A stretch of 64,000 nucleotides of DNA, taken from NCBI GenBank assembly GCA_964639665.1, contig CAZXEU010000045.1:1-64000 (forward strand), in the 5' to 3' direction. A program made the translations under genes and the position numbers. The stretch's first letter is position 1. Every line of letters starts with the position of its first letter. The notes under the pieces are model-generated. The model saw only the letters and a program-made list of their open reading frames with translations. It had not been told where the DNA came from and did not search any database. Origin of the DNA: CAZXEU01 sp964639665 (GTDB taxonomy: Bacteria > Bacteroidota > Rhodothermia > Rhodothermales > Bin80). This document shows, in pieces, positions 17,732-27,355 of the stretch.

Positions 17732-19081
17732 ATGCCCCAGCACATTACCGTCAGCCGAAGAGACTTCATGCGAATGGGCGCCCTGGGCACTGCCGCTGTG
17801 GGCATGGGAGCCCGCACGGGCGCGGCCACTGCCAGGGCGGTACCACCGAGCGAACGCATCACGCTCGGCTTCATTGGAGTAGGTGCCCGAGCGCACCAGC
17901 TCATTGAGGCCCTGAATGCGTTCCCCGAGGCCGAGATCGTGGCCGTCTGCGACGCCTACAAGGGCAGGGTCAGCCGCGCCGTCGCCCGAACCGGCGGTCG
18001 CGCCCAGGCCCATGACGACTACCGCGAAATCATCGAGCGGCCCGATATCGACGCAGTGGTGATTTCGACTCCCGACCACTGGCACTACAGGCATAGCGTC
18101 GATGCTCTGAATGCGGGCAAACATGCCTACATCGAAAAGCCGATGACGTACTCCGTTGACGAGGGCCTCGGCATCATCGAAGCACAGCGCCAGAGCGGAG
18201 TCGCCGTGCAGGTTGGAAGTCCTGGTCCCAGCGGAGTGCTTGCACAACAGGCACGGCAAATGATCACGGCCGGAAAGATCGGCCAGGTAACCATGGTGCG
18301 CGCCGCCATGAACCGCAATACGGCCTCCGGTGCCTGGATATATCCCATCCCGCCGGATGCTTCGCCGCAAACGGTTGACTGGGAGCTTTTCCTTGGAAAC
18401 GCGCCGAAGCTGCCGTATAGCCCGGAGCGCTTTTTCCGCTGGCGGTGCTACCGGGATTATTCCGGCGGCATGTCCACGGACCTGTATGTTCATACGTGCA
18501 CAACCATAAACTTCGTCATGGGCGCACCCATGCCGGAGAGCGCCGTCGCAATGGGCGGGCTCTACAGGTGGAAGCATTCTAGGGATGTGCCCGATACCAT
18601 CAATGCATCGCTGAAGTATCCCGAGGGATTTCTCGTCAGCCTGAGCGGTACCTTCAGCAACCAGGGCGGCGCCGCGGGCGGCATACGGTTCCTGGGTACC
18701 GAGGGCTCGCTTATACTGGGCCAGACGCTAACCTTCATTCCGGAGCATGTGAACGAAAGCAACGGCTGGATCGTGGACAGCTGGCCGGAGGACCTGGCGA
18801 GGGACTACTACGAAGATCCGGACGTCCGCCAGGCCGAGCTGCCGCGCTCCCGCGAGGCGCGCGCACTCGCGCCACGTGAAGTCTACCAGGCGGAAGGGGA
18901 GTCGGATATCATGGCCCACCTTGCGGAGTTCTTCCATGCGGTGCGCGAGGGCGTTCCTACGCGCGAAGACGCTACGGTAGGACATCACGCGGCTTCCTGC
19001 GCGCACATGATCAATATCGCGCTGGACCGCCAAGGTGTCGTGCGCTGGGATGCCGGCAAGGACACGCTGGCTGCCGGCTGA
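17732..19081 (+). CDS. Tat-exported Gfo/Idh/MocA oxidoreductase
   Basis: A 449-residue NAD(P)-dependent oxidoreductase. The chosen ATG gives MPQHITVSRRDFMRMG, a twin-arginine leader, implying export with the cofactor already bound. The Rossmann fold begins LGFIGVGARAHQLIEAL, the usual STPDHWH and AGKHAYIEKPM motifs follow, and the C-terminal Gfo/Idh domain contains FLGTEGSL. It most likely oxidises or reduces a sugar or glycoside, perhaps at C3, feeding the DUF1080 hydrolase encoded 31 bp upstream. An upstream in-frame ATG overlapping the DUF1080 gene would place the Tat motif far from the N terminus and is rejected. Confidence 0.9.
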   Translation: MPQHITVSRRDFMRMGALGTAAVGMGARTGAATARAVPPSERITLGFIGVGARAHQLIEALNAFPEAEIVAVCDAYKGRVSRAVARTGGRAQAHDDYREIIERPDIDAVVISTPDHWHYRHSVDALNAGKHAYIEKPMTYSVDEGLGIIEAQRQSGVAVQVGSPGPSGVLAQQARQMITAGKIGQVTMVRAAMNRNTASGAWIYPIPPDASPQTVDWELFLGNAPKLPYSPERFFRWRCYRDYSGGMSTDLYVHTCTTINFVMGAPMPESAVAMGGLYRWKHSRDVPDTINASLKYPEGFLVSLSGTFSNQGGAAGGIRFLGTEGSLILGQTLTFIPEHVNESNGWIVDSWPEDLARDYYEDPDVRQAELPRSREARALAPREVYQAEGESDIMAHLAEFFHAVREGVPTREDATVGHHAASCAHMINIALDRQGVVRWDAGKDTLAAG

Positions 19082-19397
19082 AGCCGCTCCCGGATCCCCG
19101 TGGCAATTGCGCACCAGGCTGACCGAAGCGCCGATTGCGGCCCGCACACCTGCCGCTTCGCGGGCGGAATTGGCCTCCTGCCTGGTTGCCCTCCGCGCGG
19201 GCTCGGGCACAATGCTGAGCATACCCCGCGGCGGCCAGGCGGCAGGCGGCCTTCACGCTCCCCCGCCACCCGGGCGCGCGGGTGTTACCGATTATGCTGG
19301 CCGCCCTGCCACACCACGTGCCTCCCGCCCGGGCAGCCAGTCTATGCCGGTTGCAACTGCTCCGGTTCGCCGTGCCCTGTACGCGCTATGAACAGAG
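19082..19397. other. Convergent intergenic region
   Basis: About 316 bases between the ends of two convergent genes. GC-rich with a small hairpin (listed separately). No coding frame that I can support. Confidence 0.5.
19267..19284. terminator. CACCCG/CGGGTG hairpin between convergent genes
   Basis: Six-base arms with a six-base GC loop between two gene ends. No T-tract is evident, so this is at best a weak terminator candidate serving either strand. Confidence 0.22.
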
Positions 19398-20321
19398 CTA
19401 CCCGTCCTCGGCCGCGAGTTCCGTGCGGGCCGCTACAAGCGCATCGCGCACCTCGACGATGCCCTCGATTTCCCGGTCCCTCGGACCGTGTTCAATGCCG
19501 CAGTATCCGTTATAGCCTGCATCGAGCACTATGCGCAGCATCCGGACGTAGTCCAGAGGGCTCGCATTGCCGTGGTCATCAAATACCATCGGCTTGACGC
19601 TTACGCCCGTGGCATAGGGCATGAGTTCCTCGACGCCCCTGTACGAGTCGTACGTTCTTTCTTCGCTGATGCGAAAGTTGCCAAAATCCGGCAGCGTGCC
19701 CGCGCGCGGATGGTCCGCCATTTCTATTACGCTCCTGAGCCACTTGCCGTCGCTGAAATAGCCACCGTGGTTTTCAATGATCACGTGCTGGTCATGCTCA
19801 TCACCGAACTCGCAGAGCTGATGCAGGCCGTCCGCGACAAGCTTCATCTGCTCCTCCGCCGTTCCTTCGCTGTAACCATTGACGCGAATCGAGTGGCAGC
19901 CCAGGAACGCTGCGGCCGTGACCCACTTGTAATGGTTTTCCACGGCCTGTCGACGCATGTCCGCGTCGGGGTCGCCCAGGTTTCCCTCTGCATCGCACAT
20001 GATGAGCACGCTCTCTACTCCCTCTCCATCGGCCCGCGTCTTCATTTCGCGAAGGTACTCCATGTCCTCCGCCTTGCCCTTGTAGAACTGGTTCACGTAC
20101 TCGATGCCGTAAATGTCGTTTTCCGCCGCTATGCGGGCAAAATCAAGCGGATCCGTTTGGCCGGCAAAAATGGAGCGGTACATGGACCACTGCGCCAACG
20201 AGATCTTGAACAGCTCGTCAGACTGTGGCCCGGCCACAGCCGCGCGGGCCAGGCCAAGGCCTGCAGCGGCAAACGCTGTATGCTTGAGAAATGAGCGGCG
20301 GGATACGTGCTGCATCGTCAT
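19398..20321 (-). CDS. Tat-exported xylose-isomerase-like TIM-barrel protein
   Basis: A 307-residue sugar phosphate isomerase/epimerase-like protein with the twin-arginine leader VSRRSFLKHTAFAAAGLGLA. The body is an AP-endonuclease-2-type TIM barrel; likely metal ligands lie in HVIIENHGGY, LPDFGNFR, VSVKPMVF and GIEHGPRDRE. Such exported isomerase-like enzymes are common beside Gfo/Idh and DUF1080 genes and are thought to isomerise keto-sugars or cleave 3-keto glycosides. It is the last gene of the long minus-strand operon, starting 18 bp after the ThuA/sorbosone-dehydrogenase gene. Exact reaction unknown. Confidence 0.87.
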   Translation of the reverse strand: MTMQHVSRRSFLKHTAFAAAGLGLARAAVAGPQSDELFKISLAQWSMYRSIFAGQTDPLDFARIAAENDIYGIEYVNQFYKGKAEDMEYLREMKTRADGEGVESVLIMCDAEGNLGDPDADMRRQAVENHYKWVTAAAFLGCHSIRVNGYSEGTAEEQMKLVADGLHQLCEFGDEHDQHVIIENHGGYFSDGKWLRSVIEMADHPRAGTLPDFGNFRISEERTYDSYRGVEELMPYATGVSVKPMVFDDHGNASPLDYVRMLRIVLDAGYNGYCGIEHGPRDREIEGIVEVRDALVAARTELAAEDG

Positions 20322-20339
20322 GGCTTCCCTCAGAGTATG

Positions 20340-23198
20340 TTACGGGTTCTTGATGCCCTGGCCGTTGAACCGCAACCAGTCCAGCTCCAGGAAAGTATCG
20401 TCGTGATCGGTTGCGAAGTCGAGTACCAGCTCGATTGTCTTTCCCGGATCGGCAATGTCCAGGGTGATATCTCGCCAGTTGTCATAGGCGTCCTTTCTAA
20501 GCAGTCCCATGCCGGAAGCATCCTCGGGGACGCCGGCCGCGTAGCGGGCCTGGCGAGGGACGGCAGCCTCTCCCACATCTTCGCCAAGTCCCAACGTCGC
20601 CAGCTCCTGGCCTTCCCCGGTAACGATTCGCACGTCTCCGGGAGCGTGCAAGCGAAAGCGCAAGGTAATAGAATTGATCCCGTGCAGATTGACCGGTTTG
20701 TACGCAAGGCGGGAGCTGTCCTCCAGCTGCATGGCCGAAAGCGCGGTGCCTCCCCAGTGCTCGCTTGCAGGGCGGGCCGAATAAGTTGTGCGCCTTGTGC
20801 CACGGCTCTCGTATACGTGTTCGGCTTCCTTGAGGCTTGGCTGCAGCCGAACGCGGTCGCAACCGGAGCCGGGCAGGCAGGCCTCCACTTCGGCAAACCG
20901 GTCGGCGTAGTGCACGTCCGGCGTGTGGGTAAAGCGCCGCGATATCACGAATTCGCCTTCCGGTCCCGTGAAGGACTCCAGCGGGATCGGCGAAGTGTCG
21001 AAGCCCGTGTAGGTCTGCACGGTGACCTCATCCGAGCGGGCCCTGTCATGCACGTCGACCTGGTAGCGCGCCGCGGCATCAAAATCAAAGATACCTCCGT
21101 CGGGCGGCCAAACCAGGCGCAGCGCACCGGTCACGGCGCCGGATTGAGCCACCGGCGCCGGCTGCTCGCGACTTCCGTAGTAATCCAGGCGGACCAGTTG
21201 CGCATTGGGATTGCTGCCCCAGAATTCGTCTCCCCATTCGAGAATGTACAGCCGCCCGTGCGGGCCGACTTCGATGTCCATGGGGCTGATGTAGTCGAGA
21301 CCCGGCAGAAAGGGATCGATCTTTACTATATCGCCTCCCTCGTCCACCGTCACCACCTGTACCCAGTTTCGCATCCACTCGTAGATCATGACCTTGTTGT
21401 CGTAGTACGGCGGAAAGGCGTGCTCGTGCGCTGTCGACGCGTCATAATGAAACACGGGACCGGCCATGGGATTGAGCCCGCCGGCTCCGAGCTCGGGAAA
21501 CTCCTCGGACGTTCCGTAGAAGTAGGGGATCCACGCGGGCTGCGCAGCGGGCAGGTCCCGCGCCCCGGTATTGTACGGTGAAGCGTTGACGGGCGCGGCG
21601 GGATCGATATACGGCGTCATGTCCTCTTCGCCGTAGACGTAATACAGGTCGTACGGCTCGTTGTAGCCGGTAAACAGCGGCCATCCGAAGAATCCCGGCC
21701 CCCTTGCCTGGTTGAATTCATCCACCCCGTTGCCGTTGCCCGGCCCGACATCGCCCCAGTAGACCCACCCGGTGGCGTTGTCCACCGAAATCCGGAACGG
21801 ATTGCGGTGACCCATGGTGAAGATCTCTCCCCTGTGCAGGGAATCAGCCTTGAACAGATTGCCTTCCGGGATGGAATACGAACCGCCCGCTTCCGGGCGA
21901 ATGCGCAAAATCTTGCCCCGAAGATCATTGGTATTGGCGGAGGTGCGGCCGTGATCGGCCATGCGCCTGATGGCCTCCTCCTCGTGGTCGCGCGGCCCTC
22001 CCGAATTGTCCCCCGTAGAGAGATAAAGCAGGCCGTCCCTGTCAAACTGTATGGAGCCTCCCGAATGGCAACACTGGACGCGCTGCACCGGGATTTCCAG
22101 CATCGACACCTCGCTTTCCATGTCAAGCAGGCGGCCATCATATTCGAATCGTGACAACCGGTTGAATTTGGCTCCTTCCGTAACCGGCGAATAATATATG
22201 TAGAGCCAGCCATTGGCCATGAAGTTGGGATCAAGTGCCAGCCCCAGAAGCCCGTCCTCGATGTTCTTCTCCACCGGCAACCAGCCGATTACGCGGGCCT
22301 TGCCCGTATCGGGCTCCCAGATCTTGATGGCTCCGGCCCACTCGACAATAAACACACGCCCGTCGCCTGCTATGTCGATCTCCATGGGATCAGTTAGCGC
22401 GCCCGTCAGCACAACTTCCTGAAAGCCTGCTGCCCTGGAAGCCATGACATCCGCATCGCGGCGGCCCGCCACCCATTTTATCGCGCCAGCCAGATGCGCC
22501 CGCATGTGGGGCTCGCTGTAGCTTTCCTCCGTGTGTCCGAGTCCAGTATAGAATGCGCGCCCTCCAAGGTCCGCATGCGCCCAGGCAATGGGATGGTCAT
22601 GCCCCATGGTGCCGCCCTCGTACGAGCGCTCCGCCACGGAGGCAACGACGTGCACGTCAGGCCTAGGATTCTTCCTAAAATTGTACCATTCATCAGTGCG
22701 CTCCCAGCGAAGCGGCAGCGATGCCGTAGCGGGATGCCGGCGGTCCGTTACCAGGACCTCCGCCGGCTGCACTTCCGGGTGATTGTCAAAAAAGGCCCCT
22801 ACCAGGGCGTTATACCAGGGCCAGTCGTACTCGGAGGCAGCAGCGCCGTGAATCCCCACAAAGCCTCCGCCCTGCCTGACATACCGTTCAAAAGCCAGCT
22901 CCTGCTGCCTGTTCAGCACGTCGCCCGACGTGTTCAGGAAAACTACGGCTGCGTACGCCTGCAGGGAATCGTATGCGAAGTGGGAAGCATCCTCGGTGGC
23001 AACCACGCGAAAGCCGTGCTCGGCACCGATCTCACGCAGCGCCTGGATGCCGGTCTCTATGGAAGCATGCCGGAATCCCTCGGTCCTGGAAAACACCAGA
23101 ACACTGTAATCCTGCGCACCGGCCCCCGCCACGAATGCGGCCCCGGCCGCGATGGCAACCAGAATACGTGCGTAGCGTCCTGGCACCTGCGTTCCCAT
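20340..23198 (-). CDS. ThuA-sorbosone dehydrogenase-CBM fusion, secreted
   Basis: A 952-residue exported multidomain protein with leader ILVAIAAGAAFVAGAGAQ. Residues about 30-240 are a ThuA/glutamine-amidotransferase-like domain (SVLVFSRTEGFRHASI, GGGFVGIHGAAASEYDW). Residues about 260-690 are a PQQ-type glucose/sorbosone dehydrogenase six-bladed propeller (DPMEIDIAGDGRVFIVEWAG, NIEDGLLGLALDPNF, CCHSGGSIQFDRDGLLYLSTGDN, MGHRNPFRISVD). A linker Ig-like part and a C-terminal CBM6-like beta domain (DDTFLELDWLRFNG) follow. ThuA domains take part in keto-sugar metabolism, so oxidation plus downstream processing of a surface-bound sugar is plausible. Starts 3 bp after the previous stop. Confidence 0.9.
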   Translation of the reverse strand: MGTQVPGRYARILVAIAAGAAFVAGAGAQDYSVLVFSRTEGFRHASIETGIQALREIGAEHGFRVVATEDASHFAYDSLQAYAAVVFLNTSGDVLNRQQELAFERYVRQGGGFVGIHGAAASEYDWPWYNALVGAFFDNHPEVQPAEVLVTDRRHPATASLPLRWERTDEWYNFRKNPRPDVHVVASVAERSYEGGTMGHDHPIAWAHADLGGRAFYTGLGHTEESYSEPHMRAHLAGAIKWVAGRRDADVMASRAAGFQEVVLTGALTDPMEIDIAGDGRVFIVEWAGAIKIWEPDTGKARVIGWLPVEKNIEDGLLGLALDPNFMANGWLYIYYSPVTEGAKFNRLSRFEYDGRLLDMESEVSMLEIPVQRVQCCHSGGSIQFDRDGLLYLSTGDNSGGPRDHEEEAIRRMADHGRTSANTNDLRGKILRIRPEAGGSYSIPEGNLFKADSLHRGEIFTMGHRNPFRISVDNATGWVYWGDVGPGNGNGVDEFNQARGPGFFGWPLFTGYNEPYDLYYVYGEEDMTPYIDPAAPVNASPYNTGARDLPAAQPAWIPYFYGTSEEFPELGAGGLNPMAGPVFHYDASTAHEHAFPPYYDNKVMIYEWMRNWVQVVTVDEGGDIVKIDPFLPGLDYISPMDIEVGPHGRLYILEWGDEFWGSNPNAQLVRLDYYGSREQPAPVAQSGAVTGALRLVWPPDGGIFDFDAAARYQVDVHDRARSDEVTVQTYTGFDTSPIPLESFTGPEGEFVISRRFTHTPDVHYADRFAEVEACLPGSGCDRVRLQPSLKEAEHVYESRGTRRTTYSARPASEHWGGTALSAMQLEDSSRLAYKPVNLHGINSITLRFRLHAPGDVRIVTGEGQELATLGLGEDVGEAAVPRQARYAAGVPEDASGMGLLRKDAYDNWRDITLDIADPGKTIELVLDFATDHDDTFLELDWLRFNGQGIKNP

Positions 23199-23201
23199 GC
23201 G

Positions 23202-25841
23202 CTACAGGCGCTTCACGCGAATATTGCGATACCACACGGGCTGGCCGTGATCCTGCAAGCCGATGTGGCCTTCGCGACTGAAGGCGGCTCCGGGTGTCGG
23301 AAACTTGTTCCATGAACCATCCGGGTTCTGGTGCGGGCTTCGCCACCGCGCAAGATCCATGTCAACAACGTATTCGCCATTGAGCTGAACCTGCACCCGG
23401 CTCCCCGAGCACGTAAGCCGATAGGTATTCCACTCGCCCGGCTCGTTCACGGCATTTTTCGAAGGGGCCATTAGATCGTACACCGCCCCCGCGGTGCGCG
23501 TGCGGCTTGTGCCGTACTGGCCGTAGGAGTTGGCCACCTGCACTTCGAGACCCGTATATACAGGATCCATGATGTCATCCGTGCGGAAGAACACCCCGCT
23601 GTTGGTGCCTTCTATCACCTTGAACTCCAGCTCCAGTATGAAGTCGCCGTAGCGCTCCTCCGTCCACAGGTAATCCAGATTGTGTTCCTGCCCGTCCGGG
23701 TTCTCTCGTCTGACCGTAAGCTCGCCCGACTCCACCACAAACTTGTTGTTCTCGCCCGTTAGCCAGCCCGAAAGATCCTGGCCATTGAATAGCGTTTGCC
23801 AGCCATCGGGGTCCAGCGCCGGATCCTCCACGGCGAGCGGCTCATCCAGCGGACGTATCCAGATGTTGCGGAACTGGATGTTACTGGAGGTGGGATTGTA
23901 GGCGTCGGCCTCCTCGTCCCAGCCACCGTGGTGCTGCAGGGCAATCGGGCCGCGCTCGGGCAAACCAGGGATCTCGGCATCCTCGATCACCCAGTGCCCG
24001 TTAAGCATGACGGATACGCGGTTGCCGATCAGCGTGATATCCATCGAATTCCACTCCCCGATCGGGTTGTCAGCCCGCATGCTCGGAACGGCATCCGCCC
24101 GCTGCTCGGCCGTGGAATTCGGGTCAGTGCGCACGCCCCACAGCTCTCCCGATCCCGCGCCCCAGTTCCAGAGGTTGACCTGCTGCGTCGTGCCGCGAAG
24201 GAAGATGCCCGAATCCGAGTTGGGCGTCGGCGTCGTAATGGTATTGCCCGCTTCATCCGTCTCGTAAGAGCCGTCCGGCAGGATGGTGGGCATATCGTAC
24301 ATGCCGGAGGCCCCCTTGAATCGCCAGTCGACGTGCAGCTGGAAATCGCCGAATTCCTCTTCCGTCCACAGGTTCTTGTCCTCGGCCTCGCTCAGCGCGT
24401 CGTAGTCAATCATGTAGTCTACAACCTTCCAGTGTCCCCCGTCGCCTTCCGGGACTTTCCAGCCCTCGAAGTCCTTGCCATTGAATAGCGTCCGGTACTG
24501 CGGCCATTCGCGCCATGTAGGATACGTGTGGTAAGGCGGAAGGGCGTTCGCATACCTGGGCTTAGGCGGATTCCCCTGGTTGTAGAACACATAGAGTCCG
24601 GTCTTGCCAGCCAGAACTACATCGGTTCGTCCGTCCTTGTCCATGTCCTTTACATTGATCTTCATGCCAACGCCGACCACGTTGTTTGGCGGCGGGCTCA
24701 CTCCCCCCTCGTCCGGGTAGTGCGGCACATGGTTGTAGGACAGGATGTGGCGCTCGAATGCGCCTCCCTTGATGTCGTACCAGAAGACGAAGGACGGATC
24801 TCCCACGCCCACGTCTCCGCCGTAGTGCGCAAACAGCCGCTTGCCGGCAATCAGGTCGTCCTTGCCGTCACCATTGAGGTCTCCGAGCGCCAGCGTGTGG
24901 AAGACGCTGTAGTCCGTCTCGATCCAGTGCCGCGTAAAAGAGCGCTTGCCCTCATCGTCCATGCCCTGCTCATACCAGGCAAGACCGTAGGCGTGGGCGC
25001 TGCCGATAATGATGTCGTTCAATCCGTCCTCGTTCACGTCATGCACGATGTTGGGGTGCGCGGTGGCAGTGGCATTCTCCGACAGCGCGGAACGGAAATC
25101 CCAGTCCGCATGAAACGGCCATGGCCCTGCGGGATTGTCCTCGGGCTGCTCGTACCAGCCCTGCCCCGTGACGATATCGAGCCTGCCGTCCATGTTTACG
25201 TCCCCCAGCGCGTTGCCGTGCGTGTCGCCGTCGGTGCCCACGATATGCTCGCGCCACCACGGGGCCTCGTCCAGATGCTCCAGCCAGGTCATGCCCTGCC
25301 CCTCGACCAGACGCCAGTGGTTGACCAGGATGTCCTCGTCGCCGTCGCCGTCAATGTCGCCGTGCACGACCCCTTCCATGTTGAAGGCCTGGTGGATCTT
25401 GTGCGACTCCCACTGCTCACCGGGCTCGGTCTCGCGCCCTGGATTGCGGTACCAGTAGGCCCCCTTCATGAACATCCATCCCGAACTCACTACGTCCTCC
25501 CATCCATCGCCGTCCACGTCGAGCGCAAACTCGCTGTTGCTTTCCGTTTCCGGCCCGTTGGCGTCGGCTCCAGGGCGATAGTTGCTGTGCTTGATCCAGT
25601 GCGGCGCCTCGTACCAGTTCTTGCCGGCGGCGATGTCGAGGTCTCCGTCGTTGTCGAAGTCCGCCACGGACGCAGTTTCGGAAAACGGACCGAACCAGTA
25701 GCTGTTTTGGAGCGGATCATGGACCGGGCCGTCGATCTTGACAGGGATAAAAATGGTCTCCCTTGACTGAGCCAGGAGCAGTCCCGGCGTGAGGAAAAGT
25801 GCGGCTAGGATCGTCAGGCGGTTGTAGGCTTTCCTTGGCAT
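23202..25841 (-). CDS. FG-GAP/VCBS propeller with two DUF1080 domains
   Basis: An 879-residue secreted protein (leader LTILAALFLTPGLLLAQ). The N-terminal half has integrin-like FG-GAP/VCBS repeats with calcium motifs such as ADFDNDGDLDIAAG, DIDGDGDEDILV, DVNMDGRLDIVTG, DLNGDGKDDLIAG and DMDKDGRTDVVLAG. Two DUF1080 domains follow: the first begins TLFNGKDFEGWKV and carries SDSGIFLRGTTQQVNLWNWG, the second begins TLFNGQDLSGWLTG and carries TNSGVFFRTDDIMDPVYTGLEVQV. This suggests two keto-glycoside hydrolase modules on one calcium-binding scaffold. Lies 28 bp after the aldo/keto reductase gene and 3 bp before the ThuA fusion gene. Whether both hydrolase modules are active cannot be told. Confidence 0.9.
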   Translation of the reverse strand: MPRKAYNRLTILAALFLTPGLLLAQSRETIFIPVKIDGPVHDPLQNSYWFGPFSETASVADFDNDGDLDIAAGKNWYEAPHWIKHSNYRPGADANGPETESNSEFALDVDGDGWEDVVSSGWMFMKGAYWYRNPGRETEPGEQWESHKIHQAFNMEGVVHGDIDGDGDEDILVNHWRLVEGQGMTWLEHLDEAPWWREHIVGTDGDTHGNALGDVNMDGRLDIVTGQGWYEQPEDNPAGPWPFHADWDFRSALSENATATAHPNIVHDVNEDGLNDIIIGSAHAYGLAWYEQGMDDEGKRSFTRHWIETDYSVFHTLALGDLNGDGKDDLIAGKRLFAHYGGDVGVGDPSFVFWYDIKGGAFERHILSYNHVPHYPDEGGVSPPPNNVVGVGMKINVKDMDKDGRTDVVLAGKTGLYVFYNQGNPPKPRYANALPPYHTYPTWREWPQYRTLFNGKDFEGWKVPEGDGGHWKVVDYMIDYDALSEAEDKNLWTEEEFGDFQLHVDWRFKGASGMYDMPTILPDGSYETDEAGNTITTPTPNSDSGIFLRGTTQQVNLWNWGAGSGELWGVRTDPNSTAEQRADAVPSMRADNPIGEWNSMDITLIGNRVSVMLNGHWVIEDAEIPGLPERGPIALQHHGGWDEEADAYNPTSSNIQFRNIWIRPLDEPLAVEDPALDPDGWQTLFNGQDLSGWLTGENNKFVVESGELTVRRENPDGQEHNLDYLWTEERYGDFILELEFKVIEGTNSGVFFRTDDIMDPVYTGLEVQVANSYGQYGTSRTRTAGAVYDLMAPSKNAVNEPGEWNTYRLTCSGSRVQVQLNGEYVVDMDLARWRSPHQNPDGSWNKFPTPGAAFSREGHIGLQDHGQPVWYRNIRVKRL

Positions 25842-25869
25842 GGTTCTGCTGGTTTGTGGCGGCGCTTCG

Positions 25870-26838
25870 CTACCGAAGCCACGCTTTCTTTACGTCGGGG
25901 TCACCGGCTCGCGTAAGGAGGTCCATCTGACGCTCCGAGAGCCGGACATTCAGGGCGCCGATGTTCTCTCTTACCTGGTCCGGCGTGCTTCCGGCAATAA
26001 TGGGCAGCACGGCAGGACTGCTCTGCCGCATCCAGGCAATGATTACCTGGTTGGGCGTTGCGCCCACTTCAGCGGCCACGCTCTGAAGTGCGGCCAGGCG
26101 CTCGTCCGATTCCGGGCCGGCGAACTGGGCAGGGACGGGGCGGTCGCTTCGCGTGTAGGCGCCCTGCAGCAGTATCGAGTACGCGATAAGCGTCATGCCG
26201 TGGTGGCGGCAATAGCGCTTCATGTCCTCCGTGGCGAAAATCTGCGGTCCGAAGTCTGCGCCGTGGCGCGGGCGAAGGTACGTATAGCGCTGCTCGACCA
26301 CACTGTACGCGGTCCAGCCCCGGAGCACACTCAGGGCGTTCGCCTCCGCCACTCGCCAGAGCCACAGGTTGCTGGCTCCCAGGGCGCGCACCTTTCCGGC
26401 TGTCACGAGGCGGTGAAACGCCTCCATGGTCTCCTCAATCGGCGTATCGAAATCGTCGCGGTGCGCGTAGTAGACGTCGATGCGGTCGGTCTGAAGTCTC
26501 CGCAGGCTCTTTTCGCACTCGCGCTCTATCTCGCCGGCGCTAAGGCCACCGGCACACCCCGGATAGTCGAACGCCAGCTTGGTAGAGATGACCATGCCGT
26601 CGCGGTTGCCGCGCGAGGCCATCCACCGGCCTATCGTGGACTCGCTTTCTCCCCCCACGCATCCGGGATACCAGCTGGCATAGAAGTTTCCCGTGTCAAT
26701 GAACGTTCCTCCGTGCTCCGCAAACAGATCCAGCAGGCCGAACGAATCAGCTTCGTTAATGCGGCTGCCTATCAGATCCGTGCCGTAGCACAAGGCGCTG
26801 ACTTCGACCGAAGTCTTGCCGAGCTTCTGCTTTTGCAT
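25870..26838 (-). CDS. Aldo/keto reductase
   Basis: A 322-residue cytoplasmic NADPH-dependent reductase of the AKR superfamily. It begins MQKQKLGKTSVEVSALCYGTDLIG, has the catalytic set in TFIDTGNFYASW (Asp, Tyr), STKLAFDYPG (Lys) and DVYYAHRDD (His), and the C-terminal cofactor region PIIAGSTPDQVRENI. It probably reduces a keto-sugar or aldehyde formed by the neighbouring oxidative steps. Lies 22 bp after the small permease gene and 28 bp before the double DUF1080 gene, so it is co-transcribed. Substrate unknown. Confidence 0.93.
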   Translation of the reverse strand: MQKQKLGKTSVEVSALCYGTDLIGSRINEADSFGLLDLFAEHGGTFIDTGNFYASWYPGCVGGESESTIGRWMASRGNRDGMVISTKLAFDYPGCAGGLSAGEIERECEKSLRRLQTDRIDVYYAHRDDFDTPIEETMEAFHRLVTAGKVRALGASNLWLWRVAEANALSVLRGWTAYSVVEQRYTYLRPRHGADFGPQIFATEDMKRYCRHHGMTLIAYSILLQGAYTRSDRPVPAQFAGPESDERLAALQSVAAEVGATPNQVIIAWMRQSSPAVLPIIAGSTPDQVRENIGALNVRLSERQMDLLTRAGDPDVKKAWLR

Positions 26839-26860
26839 GACTTTTCCTGTTCCGGATTGC

Positions 26861-27304
26861 CTAGTCCATAAACGTTACGATAGCCGCACCCCCGATCATC
26901 AGCGCGACACCCAGGATCTTGATCAGTGTAATGGTATGCACCTCGGAGCCTAGCCACCCGTAGTGCGACAGTACCATCCCGGTTATGACCTGCCCGGCGA
27001 GCAGCGAAATAAAGAGTGCTCCCGCGCCCACCTTCGGAATCAGGAAGGCGATAGCGAATACGAGCATGGCACCGAGCGCTCCCGCCGTCAGCAGCACCGG
27101 GTTAACGTCGGCCAGTGGTGCCAGCGCACCCTGTTTCCATCCGAAGAGGCCGATTATGACGGCGGTTGCGGCTCCGATGAGCCAGAATACGGCGTTCGCA
27201 ACCGGCGTATTGCCAATGGCCGCGCCTACCTTTCCATTCATGGCCAGGTGTACGGCGAGGACAACGCCGAGAAAAAGGGTAAACAGAAAAAACGGAGCTT
27301 TCAT
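26861..27304 (-). CDS. YdcZ-type (DUF606) DMT permease
   Basis: A 147-residue integral membrane protein with about five hydrophobic segments (FFLFTLFLGVVLAVHLA, FWLIGAATAVIIGLFGW, LTAGALGAMLVFAIAFLIP, LFISLLAGQVITGMVLSH, IKILGVALMIGGAAIVTF). This matches the small DUF606 branch of the drug/metabolite transporter superfamily, which usually acts as dimers. The chosen ATG follows an AAGAG ribosome site; the longer frame overlaps the upstream gene's end region and adds non-hydrophobic residues. Placed inside the sugar operon between Gfo/Idh and the aldo/keto reductase, it may move a sugar acid or related metabolite across the inner membrane. Substrate unknown. Confidence 0.87.
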   Translation of the reverse strand: MKAPFFLFTLFLGVVLAVHLAMNGKVGAAIGNTPVANAVFWLIGAATAVIIGLFGWKQGALAPLADVNPVLLTAGALGAMLVFAIAFLIPKVGAGALFISLLAGQVITGMVLSHYGWLGSEVHTITLIKILGVALMIGGAAIVTFMD

Positions 27305-27355
27305 GGCTCTTCCGGTTTGGTGTCCGAATGTCGGACAGATGATAAAGGCCTGCAA

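Noticed and set aside
24528..25766. Plus-strand open frame of 412 codons
   Set aside because: Antisense to the FG-GAP repeats; its sequence is repetitive Val/His/Arg-rich, a mirror of the calcium motifs.
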